From assembly GCA_900074885.1 (NCBI GenBank), contig FJUW01000041.1, forward strand, positions 248,001 to 312,000: a stretch of 64,000 nt of DNA, written 5' to 3'. Every line of letters begins with the position of its first letter. The first letter of the stretch is position 1. Shown here in pieces: positions 23,701 to 35,764 of the stretch. The position numbers and the translations under genes are program-made. Source of the stretch: Rhynchosporium graminicola (Eukaryota; Ascomycota; Leotiomycetes; Helotiales; Ploettnerulaceae). Under the pieces are notes generated by a model. That model ran no database searches. It was given only the letters and a program-made list of their open reading frames with translations, and was not told the origin of the DNA.

Positions 23701-26700
23701 TCAAGTAGTAAGAGGGAGTCAGTGCCCATCAACGATATTACGACTTACTATAAAGTCTGATGACCCCCTCTCTGACTGGGTACAACACATAACCGCTGTA
23801 CCTCTGTGTACTCTGAGTAACTCAGTAAGATTAAGTTGAGTCTAAGTAACTCAGAGTAAGATTGAGTTGAGTTGAGTATTAGGTTTTTACACCCACAGTA
23901 GACTCAGAGTGTGTTAAATAGCATATAGTAGCATAATAAGTCATAATACCTTCACCTGCTCATAGGTAAGCTTAGAATCAATCAAGGTATCAATTTTTGA
24001 GTTTTAGTCTGGAAGAGAAAATATTCTTCCTCGCTAACTTCTTCCTAAGAAAGTATATATATATAAAATCACCCTTATAGGTATAAATTTAGTGAGAGTC
24101 ACTCTAAATTTGCTCTAAGACGCTCAGAGTATAATCTAGTTGAGTACGTGATTATTACCTCTGAGTTGAGTTGAGTACTACTCTAAAATTCAACTCAATC
24201 ACTGCGCTGGACAGGACATGCGGTTTCCTCGTATTTTTAGCACAAGGTAACGTGAAATTCCCCGTATGGTCAAGATATCCATGCTAAATTACTAGCACCA
24301 AGTATCGTATCTGTGTTAAAACGGTACAAAAGGACCTTGTGAAGTCTGCAGCGTTGAAGATGGAAGCGGTAATTCGAGGAAAACTTCTCCGCTTGTTTAC
24401 CGGTAAATCTGCAGTAGTAGCAGCTGATATGCCGTTGCCAAGATATTGCTTGATGGCGGCATACTTCACAGCGATCAGCACCTGACCCACTTACAAAAGT
24501 CTGGCCACAGGAAGTGACAAAGACGAGCCTTCAAAAACAGGAGCAGATGGTACGTGCATCGGATATTGAGATTAGATGAATCTCGACACTTGCGGCCAGC
24601 GATTGTCTCAAGACTGACTCAAGTCTGAGTTTTGAACTGCATTGTCTTCCGAGTACCGTGCTACTGTACAATCAAGAATGTCAGCCATCCAGCAAGGTAC
24701 CAACGGCCGACATGTGGGGGATGTACTCTGTCCATGAAGAACCTGGATGATCACTCAGGACTAGAGCAATATCATTTGTCCGGACACCAATAGAAATACG
24801 ACATGGCCAGGTTTAACCAGGAGGGACCACTCAAAAGTTCGAAATTCTTGACTTGGACACATCTGAGGGATCGTCAACCTCAAATGATCCAATCGCAGCG
24901 CGGATTTCCCAATTGGTACTTACGAGGGTAGATCCATCTAGCTCTGCATCGAAAGCAGGAACATGAGAGCAACGATATGGCACATGGTGTGCCTGCTTCC
25001 CTGAGGATTGTGCAAGCAAGTGAAACGTGTAAATGCGGGGGACAAGCATTGGTCTATACACCCCTTGTAATGTTGAATCCTGTTCGCCTTAACCAAGACT
25101 TTTTATGGGATCGCGAGCCCCTCACTGAACTGCTTTTGAGGCATATTTATCCGAGTGGAATTGATTTATCCGACGAATGATTGTCACAGTACCACGAGCA
25201 TGTTCCTGTCAAGTTAACATCTGCCACGGCGTAAAACCTGAAGCCCTGAGAAGTTGTCTGTCGTCAAGCGTTGTTCCTCGCCTGTGCTACTTCAAGCCGG
25301 CTCAAAGAACCGGTTTAAGAAGGTTGGTAGAAGTTTTGTCGAGGCATTCAAATAATATCGAGAAACTCTGTCTCTGAGCTTTGAAACACATCGTCCCTAG
25401 ATCTCTCAATATCAAGAGTCATGAGCTATTCTGCGGGGTAACAGGCGTCCGAGAAGCAGGGACACGACGCATAGCTGTATGGTGTTAAGACTTCCTGAAA
25501 AAGGGAGCAAGACAATTGCATCATAATAGTATGAGTTAAGATGGCATAATTTGGATACCGTATGTCGAGCCAGGGTTCTACCGTCTGGAAATCGTGCGTC
25601 GTAACGAAGTGCCGCCGTGTTTTTCTACAAGCAGGCGCGGGAGCAACTTTTGGTAACATGGCTTGCATGAAGCTCTCGCTTGAAAGGGTCAGCTCCTATA
25701 GATGGCTGTTCCATCCGAAGCGGTCTCCGCCTTAGTGCCATACCGATATCATGAAATGTGCTATTACGCGGACGCAACTTTGTTCTGGGGCAACAGTATC
25801 AAGGGAAATTTTTATCGTGGTGGTTGCATCGACCAGAATCGTGTTTCAATAGCGCGTTGACAGCTCGTGGGATCTGTGTTAGAAGCGAGATGCGCTTACA
25901 TCTAAGTATGTAAAGTTTCAACGAGCCTTCTGGGAAGCTGCTATTGGAGCTGGTTGTCGTCAAAAAGAAGTAATCCCGAAGGTCGACTTGGAACAAACCA
26001 CCCTACCTGATTGTAAGCACAGCACAACAATGCTTATCTTCAGTTTGGTAGGTCCCGTGGGAAATGTGCTGAATGATGAAGTCGCATGGACTTGCGCAGC
26101 CAGGTCGGCAATCTGCCAAATCTTTGTGTATTGGATGGTGGTTTCACCGAGTTCTGTGATTTAAAACACCATGCGGTGGCCGCCATGATAGCAGTAGCCG
26201 CCTTGTTACTTTGGTGATAGCCGTCATGTGATAGTATAACTAGATTCGGATTCGAACGAACATTGTCCAGTGCGAACGATGAGATTGTTGAATAGTGTCT
26301 GAAAACAACTTTGACCACTATGTATGGGAAATCCCAATACTAGTGAATAACAAGAACTCTTGTGAATTTTTTTCTTACATTGCGAAAAGGGTAGTTACAT
26401 ATCTTGTCCTTGAGATATTGCGTATGGCTGTTGATATGGCCGGTGGCCCTGTGGGTTTGAAATAGTGTTCAGACCTTGTCCGTTCATAGTCGTCTACCAG
26501 ATTTCCACACTGCTAGCACTGGGAACCGTGCGCTTAGGTCCATTTTATTGAAATGAAGCTGAACTCATGCACGGCAGGTTCGCATCGGACCACATACATA
26601 CAAGATCGATACACGGTAAGGGACCTCATATGACTTCGATACTCTCTATGACAAATCTTGCTTCCAGAGTTAGCTTCCAGGTTTAGCTTCAGGGATGCAA

Positions 26701-27647
26701 TACGCCCCCATCTTACGCTGCGGCTGGCTATTCCAAACCGAATTTGCGAACGTCATTGTTGGCTTATGGAGGAAGCATTGGGCCCAAAATGTGATAACGA
26801 CGATGGGAGGGCTGCATCTACCGAGCTCCAGACTTTTGTGGACAGGCAAGCCATTAAAATACCTGCGCAAGAGGTGGATGCGAGTGCTTCGTACTGGATG
26901 TCTCCGCCAAGCATCCTCATCATGATCTCGAAGACTTCCAAATGTAAATGACGGTATAATGGTTTCTTGGCAAGAATGATATGTCAAGCAGCGTGCTTTG
27001 GAGCACACTAAGGGCTTGGTGATCAGGAAGCCCCCCCAACCTCGAGAGAGTGGGCTCGATTCTCACTCTCTCTACAGCATGGAGAGAATCTGACCTTCTC
27101 ATATCGTGCTCCATGGTGATATTTTGTTTGGGCGACCAGCAAACGAGTGTATGAGCATTCAGACAGGTCGACGACATCTGCACAGCGTTGATTTTGCCTC
27201 TATTGCGCATCTCATGGACCACATCCCAGGCTCTTACCCTTATGTCACGATGCGTCGTCAAAATAAAATATCGAGATGTTGAGAAATGCTCCGGTCGTCC
27301 CGGCACGTGCGTCCTGCTACCAGTATGATATTGGAAATGTTTCAAGATCGACGGGAAGGTTGTGCTGTACCTTACTAGCATCAAAGGAGCATAGTGTAAC
27401 GGTAGCGCCCGCCATGGATATGTGGAGAAGCATTCTGGAGTCACCGGGTGCTCCAAGATTCAACCTCTCATCATCCCCCACCTTCCCTCAACGCTCAAGG
27501 TATATTCCAGCCTTCATTCCTCAATCCTGAGATCCGTTGCACTCCTCTATCGACCTGTTCTCGCTTGGTATGATCTACCCGCAGCATCAAGAAGTACCTC
27601 GGTTCAATCCGGTTTCAATTCCCGCTTCTGGATCTCTTAATACCACC
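20787..27647. other. Long gene-poor, partly repeat-rich spacer
   Basis: The left 1 kb should hold the regulator's promoter and leader; it contains a (CTTGAT)4 tract at about 21556-21580 and a TGACTGTCCC tandem near 21961-21990. From about 22700 to 24250 the sequence becomes AT-rich with CTCAGAGTA/GAGTTGAGTT repeats (23580-24205), ending in the right inverted repeat. From 24300 to 27600 I see only short open frames without recognisable composition; I would not call genes there. Confidence 0.4.
24187..24206 (-). repeat. Right copy of the 20-bp inverted repeat
   Basis: The reverse complement reads CGCAGTGATTGAGTTGAATT and pairs with 17111-17130 (17 of 20 identical, only transitions differing). 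Inward of it are GAGTTGAGTTGAG and CTCAGAGTATAA units like those inside the left copy. Confidence 0.5.
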
Positions 27648-29104
27648 ATGGAATTCACACTTCGATGTAACGTGTTGAAATGTCGCAAAGAAGTAACTAG
27701 CCATGCCGTGGTCACTACATGCAGGTGAGCACGTAAAGTATAGTTCTTTTCGCAGCTTTCGTTGTGGCTTATATGTCAAGTCATAAAGTCATGTCTATTG
27801 CCCGGATTGCGCAAATTACTTGCAGCTTGCGAGCGTTCGCGAGGGCCATCGACCTAGCTGTCCAGCTTGCGATACACAACTTTCCAACCCTGACGATGCT
27901 ATCATGACAAATCTCAATCCCACGGAGGACTACAAGGCTAGCGTTCTCTGCGGATTGAGCCCGACGGTGATAATGGAATGTGCCAGCAGGGCATTGAACT
28001 TCTGGGCCTACCAGACTACCTCAGAAATGTTCGTCACAACTGACACAACTGATGGGAACACGTTTACTGACAATCGCAGTACCTATCAAGCCTTTCTGGC
28101 TAAGAGCTTGACCGATAAGTACAGTATGCTGAACAACCAAGTTGATAAGCTTGTCCACGAGGCCAACGAACAGATTACAACCTTGCAGGATAAAGTCACA
28201 AGTACGTTGCACCTTAGACACACCTGGTTCCATTTACTAACGTGTAAGATAGACATGCAGGCAGACCAAGAGAGTCTGGTGAGAAGAAATGAAGAGATAG
28301 CCAACGCACTACGGGAGAAGAACCGGAAGCATCTTCAGACGCAGGAATTATATGACAAGTTGAAGCGTCGATCCATGTTGAGCCAGGTCCAAGACGCAGC
28401 ATCAGACGAGGTAGACAACGCGATTCAGGCTTCGGTGTCCACCAATCACTTCGTTGATAAAGGCAATCTAAGCATGCGACCTCCTCCACCTCTCTTCTCC
28501 GGACATCCAAGTGCTCCAATGCAACGAATGGGTGCTACGAGTCATGCTGGAATGGGTCCACCACACATCAGACGTAGCGAGGATGCTGGATGGAATGCCT
28601 TTAGCAGTCAATCAAACAGCAACCGTAGGTTGTTTTTCTCTTTCCATGGCACTTCTCTAACTTGAGCTCAAAAGAAATTCCTCCGATACAGACACCCTCT
28701 TCGCACCGCCAGACTCTCGCTTCTTTGCAAGGAATGGGACATGGTCTTCAGCATCCGGGGATTGCTGCAACGCCACAGTCACGGCAACGAGTCTCCCCGC
28801 GTATTCCTCTCGCAAACATAAACGGCAACAATCCTGGGCTTTCTAGCTTCGCCGGGTATGGTATGAGCGCTGGTCTCAAAGTCAGTAATCCAGGAGGACT
28901 TGTCCGAAATGGTGTGGCTACTGGTAGGCCAGTAATGAAGCCCCGAGGTTTGACCAAGTCTCCGTTCCATCTTGCTCATTCCTGTACTAAGGCTCTATAG
29001 TAGCTCAAAGAAATGGTCCCACGAACTATTCTACAACACAAAACTCAGCATATGGCCAAACTCCACTTACAAACATGTTTAGTAACAGAAATAATTCGTA
29101 CTGA
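27648..29104 (+). CDS. HEI10: HEI10/CCNB1IP1-type meiotic crossover RING protein
   Basis: This family comprises SUMO/ubiquitin-ligase-like RING proteins that mark and promote crossover sites along synapsed meiotic chromosomes. Five exons (27648-27724, 27789-28201, 28253-28624, 28675-28947, 29004-29104) give 411 residues and frames close at every junction. The N-terminal RING ligands are C7, C12, C25, H27, C30, C33, C50 and C53 (MEFTLRCNVLKCRKE… then CPAC). The conserved ITNLNPTEDYK-type segment, GLSPTVIMECASRAL and WAYQTT follow. A coiled coil spans about residues 105-190 with the characteristic KTQELYDKLKRR-like run (here QTQELYDKLKRRSMLSQVQ). The C-terminus is Pro/Asn/Gln/Ser-rich. The last intron (28948-29003) has a weak GTTTGA donor and a TAGTAG acceptor; without splicing the protein would instead end at 28998-29000, so the final 33 residues are less certain than the rest. 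Confidence 0.88.
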
Positions 29105-29501
29105 CCTCCACATGAATTACTGCTACACATCTTGCTCAATGCAACTAATCCCAAGCTGACTAACAGAAGCTGAGAAGGCGACAACAATGCGATTGTGCGG
29201 CTTTTCTTTATCTCCTAACTAGCAGACATGAAAGAAATTATGGCAATCTTCTTGCAGATATTGCGTTCCTTTGTTATGATAGCGATTACGAGTATGCCAA
29301 GTCCTTTCCTTCTGTTTACTCTGAACAGCCATGCTTGGTGCTTTTTATAGCCGTTCTAGCTTCGCACTATTTTTCTCTTCTCTCTTCAAGCTTCCAGGTT
29401 GAGCTTCAGCAAGGCCAACCTTCATTTTAAACGTGCGTTCTCCGGCTTCCATCATCCATATTCATCAAGTGCAGGTGCAAGTGCATTCCCTGCCGTCCAC
29501 C
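29105..29501. other. Intergenic region between HEI10 and the coiled-coil gene
   Basis: About 400 bp holding the 3' UTR of the HEI10 gene and the promoter/leader of the next plus-strand gene. The last 120 bp are pyrimidine-rich (CTTCTCTCTTCAAGC type), as is common before fungal start codons. No other feature is seen. Confidence 0.4.
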
Positions 29502-31586
29502 ATGCAATCTCAACAAGTAACAACACCTCCTGTGGGCCACTCAAAATTACTTCGGCGCATACGAGGTTCAAGTGCTCTTCAAAGTCGAGCAAAACGCGAG
29601 GCAATAACTTTAATCACATCTGCAGTGCCAACTTCCTCGAGAATCTCAAGTCCTCGATTGAGTCACGACTGCACAGTTCTCAATCTCTCCTCGCATGTAC
29701 TCCAGGCTACTATCGCCTCGCCTGCTCTCCCACATCCACTGCAAGTCGGTCGTTCTGCTTCACGCGCAGAGTCCTCGGTCGTCTCGCCTACATTGCCACA
29801 AGGGGATCAACATACACAAGGGGAGTCATCGTTAATTCGACGCCAACACTCGAGATCCCCACACAACCGAAAAGCGTACGTTTTGGATGGTTTAATTTAC
29901 AATTCGGAACTAACTGGGAATTCTCTTCCAATACCACGTCTCACGAACGTTCTAAGTAAGCCACCCCGACTATATCCCAAAACGCACCGTTCCCTCCGCT
30001 CTCGCGCGAAGTCGCTTACTCGCAGGTTGATGTTTCACAATGGGTCACCAGTGGTGCAGAAGCCCTTGATAATTTCTTCCCCAATAAATCCTGTCCTGAA
30101 AGATACTACAGGTGGTGACCTGAAAATGGTCAGACATTCTGCTCTCGTTGTCGAGGACCGGTTGTCGCCTTTTGAGGCCGCAGGAGTGGCAGAGAGATAT
30201 GAGATTCGAGCTGGTTGGGAAGCAAATGGGGTGACAGATCCGCTCAGATCCGATGGCCTGGTGCCACAGGCCATACGACTACAGTCTTCGACCGTTTCTC
30301 GACTGAATGATGCAAATGTCAAGATCTATCGTCTGGAGCAAAAGTTGATCGCTATAGAGGAGAAAAACGCCAGTTTGAAAGAAGCACACCAACGAGAGTT
30401 CGCTCAACTCAAAGGAAAATTCCTCCAGGTTAAAAATCAAGAGATGGAGCGAGCCGATCGCTTTAAAGTCAAATGCAAGGATCTGGAGGCAGTCGTCCGA
30501 TCTAGAGAGAGCCTTCAGAGATCTTCATTTGCGCAAGGCCAGGTCATTATATTGAAGGCCAAAATCAAAGAACTTGAAGCAAACCTCATCAAAGCACAAG
30601 TCCTAGTCGACCAGCAGTCTGCCGCCATCAGACACAACGAGATGTCTTACGAGATTGAGAAACAAATGAGAGTCGCAAAATCCGCGACGCGTAAGTCTGG
30701 GCCAGTGATGCCTGCGGAACGCCTTTCGTGGGGTGCTGAGCAGGATACACGGGTTGGTTCTTCTCAGCAGGAAATCTTTGAGGAGACGATAGACTATGAA
30801 GCCCTTTCCGAAGAATGGAACGAGACTGCAGCTCAGCAGGCTTCAGATGCCGCAGGTCCTTCCAGAGTGGATACCATGTCATCGACCTCGGTTGAAGCTG
30901 ATAATCCTGTTGTCGCTTCTCGCATAACAGATGTCATGTTGCAAGCTGGTAATGAGATTTACAAGTACGTTAGCGAAAACAGCACATTTGATCATCGGCA
31001 ACAATTTCCAGAATTTTGTGCGTCTCAATCTGACGACATTGTCAGCGATCTATCTACCGTCTCGTCAGCAGAGGATATCTCCGAGCTTTCGTCATCTTCC
31101 AAAGCTCTTCAAGATTTCTCTGCAACAAAGCAGACTGGCACATCCTGGCTCGATGGCCCAGAAAACGACGACGAATACTCCGAGTCCGGAGATGACAACA
31201 ACGAGGCAGACATTTACCAACTTCCCTCCCTCTCAGCCAGTATTCTTACCCTCCAAAATCCACCATCTCCATACCTGTCGCCATTCGCACCGACCATCTC
31301 CGAGCTCGCTCTAATTAATGGTAATTACTCTCAACATCGACAGTACTCATCTCGCCAACACGAGGACATCTTCCACTTCGAAGACAGCCGCATAGAAGCA
31401 GCACCCACAGTACAGCCGGTGGTACGCATCTCTCCAAACTCCGGGACCGTTCAGGACATGGAGACACTGGACATGGAGACACTGTGTGACGAAAACGTTG
31501 AGGACGGAGATGAGGATCTTTTGCAGAAGCTACAAATGTGGGAACTGTGGTATAACAGTTTGGATGATGATCCGAGCGGGTCGTGA
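29502..31586 (+). CDS. Hypothetical coiled-coil protein
   Basis: An intronless frame of 694 residues beginning at an ATG in good context (CACCATGC); the open frame upstream has no earlier in-frame ATG within it. Residues 1-200 are basic and Ser/Pro/Arg-rich (likely disordered, with KR clusters that could act in nuclear import). Residues about 260-380 form a clear heptad-type coiled coil (LEQKLIAIEEKNASLKEAH, KIKELEANLIKAQVL). The C-terminal 270 residues are acidic and Ser-rich, with DDEYSESGDDNNEAD and a near-repeat DMETLDMETL. No catalytic domain or membrane segment is visible and I do not recognise the family. It is a tandem neighbour of HEI10; a chromosomal or cytoskeletal structural role would be speculation. 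Confidence 0.75.
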   Translation: MQSQQVTTPPVGHSKLLRRIRGSSALQSRAKREAITLITSAVPTSSRISSPRLSHDCTVLNLSSHVLQATIASPALPHPLQVGRSASRAESSVVSPTLPQGDQHTQGESSLIRRQHSRSPHNRKAYVLDGLIYNSELTGNSLPIPRLTNVLSKPPRLYPKTHRSLRSRAKSLTRRLMFHNGSPVVQKPLIISSPINPVLKDTTGGDLKMVRHSALVVEDRLSPFEAAGVAERYEIRAGWEANGVTDPLRSDGLVPQAIRLQSSTVSRLNDANVKIYRLEQKLIAIEEKNASLKEAHQREFAQLKGKFLQVKNQEMERADRFKVKCKDLEAVVRSRESLQRSSFAQGQVIILKAKIKELEANLIKAQVLVDQQSAAIRHNEMSYEIEKQMRVAKSATRKSGPVMPAERLSWGAEQDTRVGSSQQEIFEETIDYEALSEEWNETAAQQASDAAGPSRVDTMSSTSVEADNPVVASRITDVMLQAGNEIYKYVSENSTFDHRQQFPEFCASQSDDIVSDLSTVSSAEDISELSSSSKALQDFSATKQTGTSWLDGPENDDEYSESGDDNNEADIYQLPSLSASILTLQNPPSPYLSPFAPTISELALINGNYSQHRQYSSRQHEDIFHFEDSRIEAAPTVQPVVRISPNSGTVQDMETLDMETLCDENVEDGDEDLLQKLQMWELWYNSLDDDPSGS

Positions 31587-32397
31587 GTGATATCTCGAGC
31601 TGGGTTTCTTTGGAATCCAATGCGTATTATTTGTCTGTCTTGCGATAACCACGGCTTCTCATGCCATTTTGTCAATTTTCTAACCTAGCGCTGCAATCCA
31701 GGAATATCATTTGTATTTGCATAATTTTATCTTTCCCATGTTTTGATCGTGACGACGTGACTTATATTGCTCCTTCGCTCGCCTACTTGAAGATGATGTG
31801 ACTTCGTGTGACAATATGCTTTATTCCCTATCGATTAATCCGTCGGGGAAATGTATTTCGATACCAGTGTGAAAATCCATTATTCAATCTTCATTTAATT
31901 ATTCCGCTATGCCTTCCTGGTTTGTTTCTTAAGTGATCAAGCATAGGTAGCCGCCCGGCCCAGTCTAAGCCCTGTGATGACTCCAATTCTTCCATCCCCC
32001 GCCTGCGGCGCAGTAGTCTTGTTCGCCCCGCGTTGGGCTACGGAAAGAGCCGCCAAGAATGCATTCAGTTGGATCGATCACGAGATCATGTCGGGTGAGA
32101 TTTGCGGTATGTGTCTTGCATCTCTCTCTGTTTTGAAATACTGTTACCTGATTCCTTCCAACTCAAATTCTTCCTTTGACAGGTTCTAGAAAATTGTAAA
32201 CTTGGGCCTAGGTAGGCGATTCAACTTCTCTCCACAAATTACGATACGTTAATGCAACGCAATATCGACAGTACTCGTTCAAGTCAACGTCTGGGGATGT
32301 ATTCCTATCGTTCTAGATCAATAGCGTACCTACTGTGTGCGTACTAGCTCTCTCTTGTGAGAGGAGAGGAAACTTGGGATTCGAGCTCAGAATTCTA
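31587..32397. other. Intergenic region upstream of the F-box/LRR gene
   Basis: About 800 bp with no convincing gene. It should hold the 3' UTR of the coiled-coil gene and the promoter of the F-box/LRR gene. An open frame precedes the chosen start of the latter without an ATG, so an upstream exon cannot be excluded. Confidence 0.35.
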
Positions 32398-35333
32398 ATG
32401 CAAAAGGCTGCATGTGACGACGACACAGCGGATGAGGGACACCATTCCTCAGAACGATCAATCACAAATCACAGCCACAACGCCATATCTCTGTCTGAGC
32501 ATTCATTCGCATCTCCAACGGATGTAAAAGGAGAGCTGGAGGCTTCTTTAGAGCCCAGTTACCGATCGAACATGGCTTCTGCTCCGCCGTCCTACCAAGC
32601 AGCAGCTTACGGAGGCAATCGCAAATTCTGGTTAATTGTTGCGCCTTACGTACATAGCTACGATCTCTACAGAGCTTGTCTGGTGTGTAGACAGTGGCAT
32701 CAACTTTTCGCGCCGTTCTTGTGGGGTGATCCGGCTCGGAAGTTTGGCTTTGATGATGATAATATTTACTGTATGTTGGTCTTTTATTTCATCCATTGTG
32801 GTTTCTGATCGATTCACTTGTTTGATATTGTGGAATATTTTCGCAACAGACTGTACAGCGTACAGGGTCATATTTTCCATCGGTGGATCCTCATTGAGAT
32901 CTCATGTTTGTTCGGATTACATGATAGAGAATGTACATTGAAAATTTTGACTCACTTCCCTATCCAGTAAATCTCACCCGCTTCAAACGAAGACTCACCC
33001 AAGCACGTCTCGAGGTTAGACGTCTGTCCCATACGCTACACATCCCACCAGCTCAACCGGAATTTTACGATGGCCCTCAAGCTGGTTGGCTTTGCGATAT
33101 ACTTGATCGGCTTCCGTGTCTCCAAGCACTCATAGTGTCAAATCTTACGTTCTTCGACCATTCATCTCTGCAAGGCATCCACCAGCGGGGTGCATCCATC
33201 GTTACCTACCCACTGAAGCTTCTCATTGCATCGAACTGCAAAAATACTACAGCATCAAGCTTGACGACTGCCTTGCTCCATTTTCCGGAACTGGTGTATC
33301 TGGATCTCTCAGCAACGCAGGGAGTGAGAAGTCCTTATGTCTTGCGGCAGATTGGGACATTGACTGAACTGCGAGTCCTGAAATTGAGAGCATGTGGGCT
33401 CAGAGATGACGATGTCGATCATCTGAGCTTTTCTGGCCTTCGAAGTCTGGACATTAGTTGCAATCTTCTTACAGAACGAGGTCTGGCGAAGCTTTTCGCC
33501 AAGCTACCAACTATCGCATCTCGGAGAGGCAATTTATCGCCCCTTGATCGAAGGTATTCAGGAGTACCATTACCTCTACGGGTGATAGCCGAAGGATTAG
33601 ACCGCTTCATTGTGAAGCGTCTAACAAGTGGAATAGATGGCTACCTTGGCGTTGAAGAAGGTCTTCCCTCCGCATTCTCGCATCTAGATGTCGATTCAAA
33701 CTTCATCACAATCGACAGCCTCAGCCATTTGGCTGGAAATCACAACCTCCAACATCTAAATTGTGGCTCTTTAAACCTCAGCCAAAAGCCTTATCATCCG
33801 ACTTCTCCAGGAGCAGCAAGGCGCAGCTCAGATCCCATTATTGAAGTGGAGATTCTCCAGCCAAGTATTTTCAAGCACACGTTCCGGGATCTGAGATATC
33901 TACGTATTCATCATTCGCTTGTTACTTCGCAATCTTTCTCTGGGAAGGATATTTCGCTTGAAAAGCAGTGTTTCGAGCTCCATGAGGAGGATTTGAGGTT
34001 TGAAATAGATTCGACGGAGATTGGACGACCCGTAACATTCGAGCTTGATGACACGAGCGTCGTGCCTCCGCAAGTTGATGTGCCAGTTACTCCTGCTAGA
34101 TTTGAATCGCCGGAAGATGTCGGTGCTTCTCTACACACAACAAAACCAATACTTGGTAGTGCCAATGGGCGAGAACTTAAACCTTCCGAGCAAATGCCAC
34201 AGGTTCGGGTGACCTTCGCGGATGAGGAACAGAAGTCCTCAAGTCCAATCACTATTTCATCGAATGGCAGTCTGACAGCAAAAGACCATCCACCAAGTTT
34301 GGAATCATCTAGTGAGATGGACACTGAGATGAAAATCATGATGCCAGATGAGATGAAGACTTTAGGCTCATACTGGGACATAGCAAATAGCGATACAGGG
34401 AGGTCAACTTCAAAAAGTACTCCATCCCCATTGGCCGGCTTACCACAAGCAGCCCCAATAGCTCCGCCCTTGCCTCCAAGATCGACGCCAGACGCCGTGG
34501 GACGAATTCAGAACAACTACCAAGTCGAGACTGCCGGACCACCTTTCCCTAGAGGACGGAGGAACATCCAGAAGCTCCTCTCGGAATCATTGCAACGCCT
34601 CCAAGTTCTCAAAACCCACCACCGCCACCCAGGACGCTTCAAACCATCATACCTTCCCAACCTAAAATCGCTAACCCTAACCTCTATCCCGTCAACCACT
34701 CACCGTCATTGTGTCCCAGACACTCTGTCCCTTCTAATTCGCGAATTAGCGGAAGAAGAAGAAATTGCTCGCCTTCAAGAACACTGCCGTTACACGATCA
34801 TCAACCAACCACCACCACAGCACCCTCCAACCCGCACCCTAAACCTCAAACACCTAGTCCTAGAAATGACATCCCATCCAGACCCCGTCATGCCGCTTCG
34901 TCCAAAAAACTCGAACTCCCCCACAGCTCGCGAGCTGGCAGCTATGGCCTCCAAAAAGGCCAGTTTCACCTACACAAAATCGTCTACTGAGGATCCGGAC
35001 AGTGAGTCGTTCATGCAGTCTATCGATACGGATTTCTCGTTCTTCGGGGAAGATGATGGTGGATTGTTGGTTAGTGAGGGGAGGATCGATAGTCCGAATA
35101 TGAGGACGGGGAAGGATGTTGATTATGGATCTGGTACAGGAGAAGGAGGAGGGGATGAGGGAGAGGGGAAGAAGGAGAAAGTCGTGGATGTTGTCAAGGA
35201 ACTTTCTGCTTTTAGGAGGGCGAGGAAGAATGAGTTTGAAAGGGCCGAGGAGCACGGTGTCTGGGGAGTTGAAGAGGTTTTGGGTGGGTATTGGAGGGGG
35301 GAAGTTAAGGTTGTTAGGGAGGCTGGTGGGTGA
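32398..35333 (+). CDS. F-box-like leucine-rich-repeat protein
   Basis: Probable substrate adaptor of an SCF ubiquitin ligase. Two exons (32398-32770 and 32968-35333) give 912 residues; the 197-nt intron restores the frame between FDDDNIY and NLTRFKRRL. A degenerate F-box lies at about residues 77-110 (FWLIVAPYVHSYDLYRACLV, then RQWHQLFAPFLWGDP). Leucine-rich repeats follow at about 150-300 (LPCLQALIVSNLTFFDH, LVYLDLSATQG, LRVLKLRACGLRDDDV, LRSLDISCNLLTERGL), then a long Ser/Pro/Glu-rich region with polyproline, and a C-terminal acidic Gly-rich then basic stretch. The start is uncertain: 32398 is the first ATG in frame, while 32572 (MASAPPSYQ, good context) would drop 58 residues. The intron is longer than its neighbours and could conceal a small exon. 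Confidence 0.8.
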
Positions 35334-35764
35334 TTTGGGTCTTGAACTCATATTTTATAGGACTGAGTATTTTTGTTGTCTTTCTTGTGTCGCGTTTAGC
35401 ATGAGCGTACTTGCATTGAGCCAAGATTAGCGACTTATTAGATACTAAGCAGAGTTCTTGAATGTTAGCACGAAAATGAAAATTGTTCCATTCAAGCAGA
35501 ATCAAGGAGTTTTGATTAAGTTCAGTGATAGAACTACGAGCGAGTTTGTATCTTTTCAGAAGAAAATCTGTTTATCAGAGAAGAGGCTTAAAAGGGTCCT
35601 TTCTTGATACCGAGCAGGCTATGAGCAGATACTTACCGTGGCGGTACTTGTAGATAACCATTCCGTGTGAAGGATATGATCACTATTTTTCACTCAACGC
35701 TCATCCTCAGCTAAATTGATCCAAAACACCAACACCACTCCTTTTTTCACCCCGTAAGAAGCCC
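35334..35764. other. Convergent 3' interval
   Basis: This lies between the stop codons of the plus-strand F-box/LRR gene and the minus-strand hydratase gene, so it should carry both terminators. No gene or repeat was recognised. Confidence 0.4.

Noticed and set aside
24977..25668. Several 60-80-codon frames on both strands
   Set aside because: Lengths expected by chance, no motif, and no splice signals linking them.
26658..27456. Overlapping plus and minus frames of 76-178 codons
   Set aside because: Frames on both strands shadow each other, none resembles a known family, and the longest has erratic composition.
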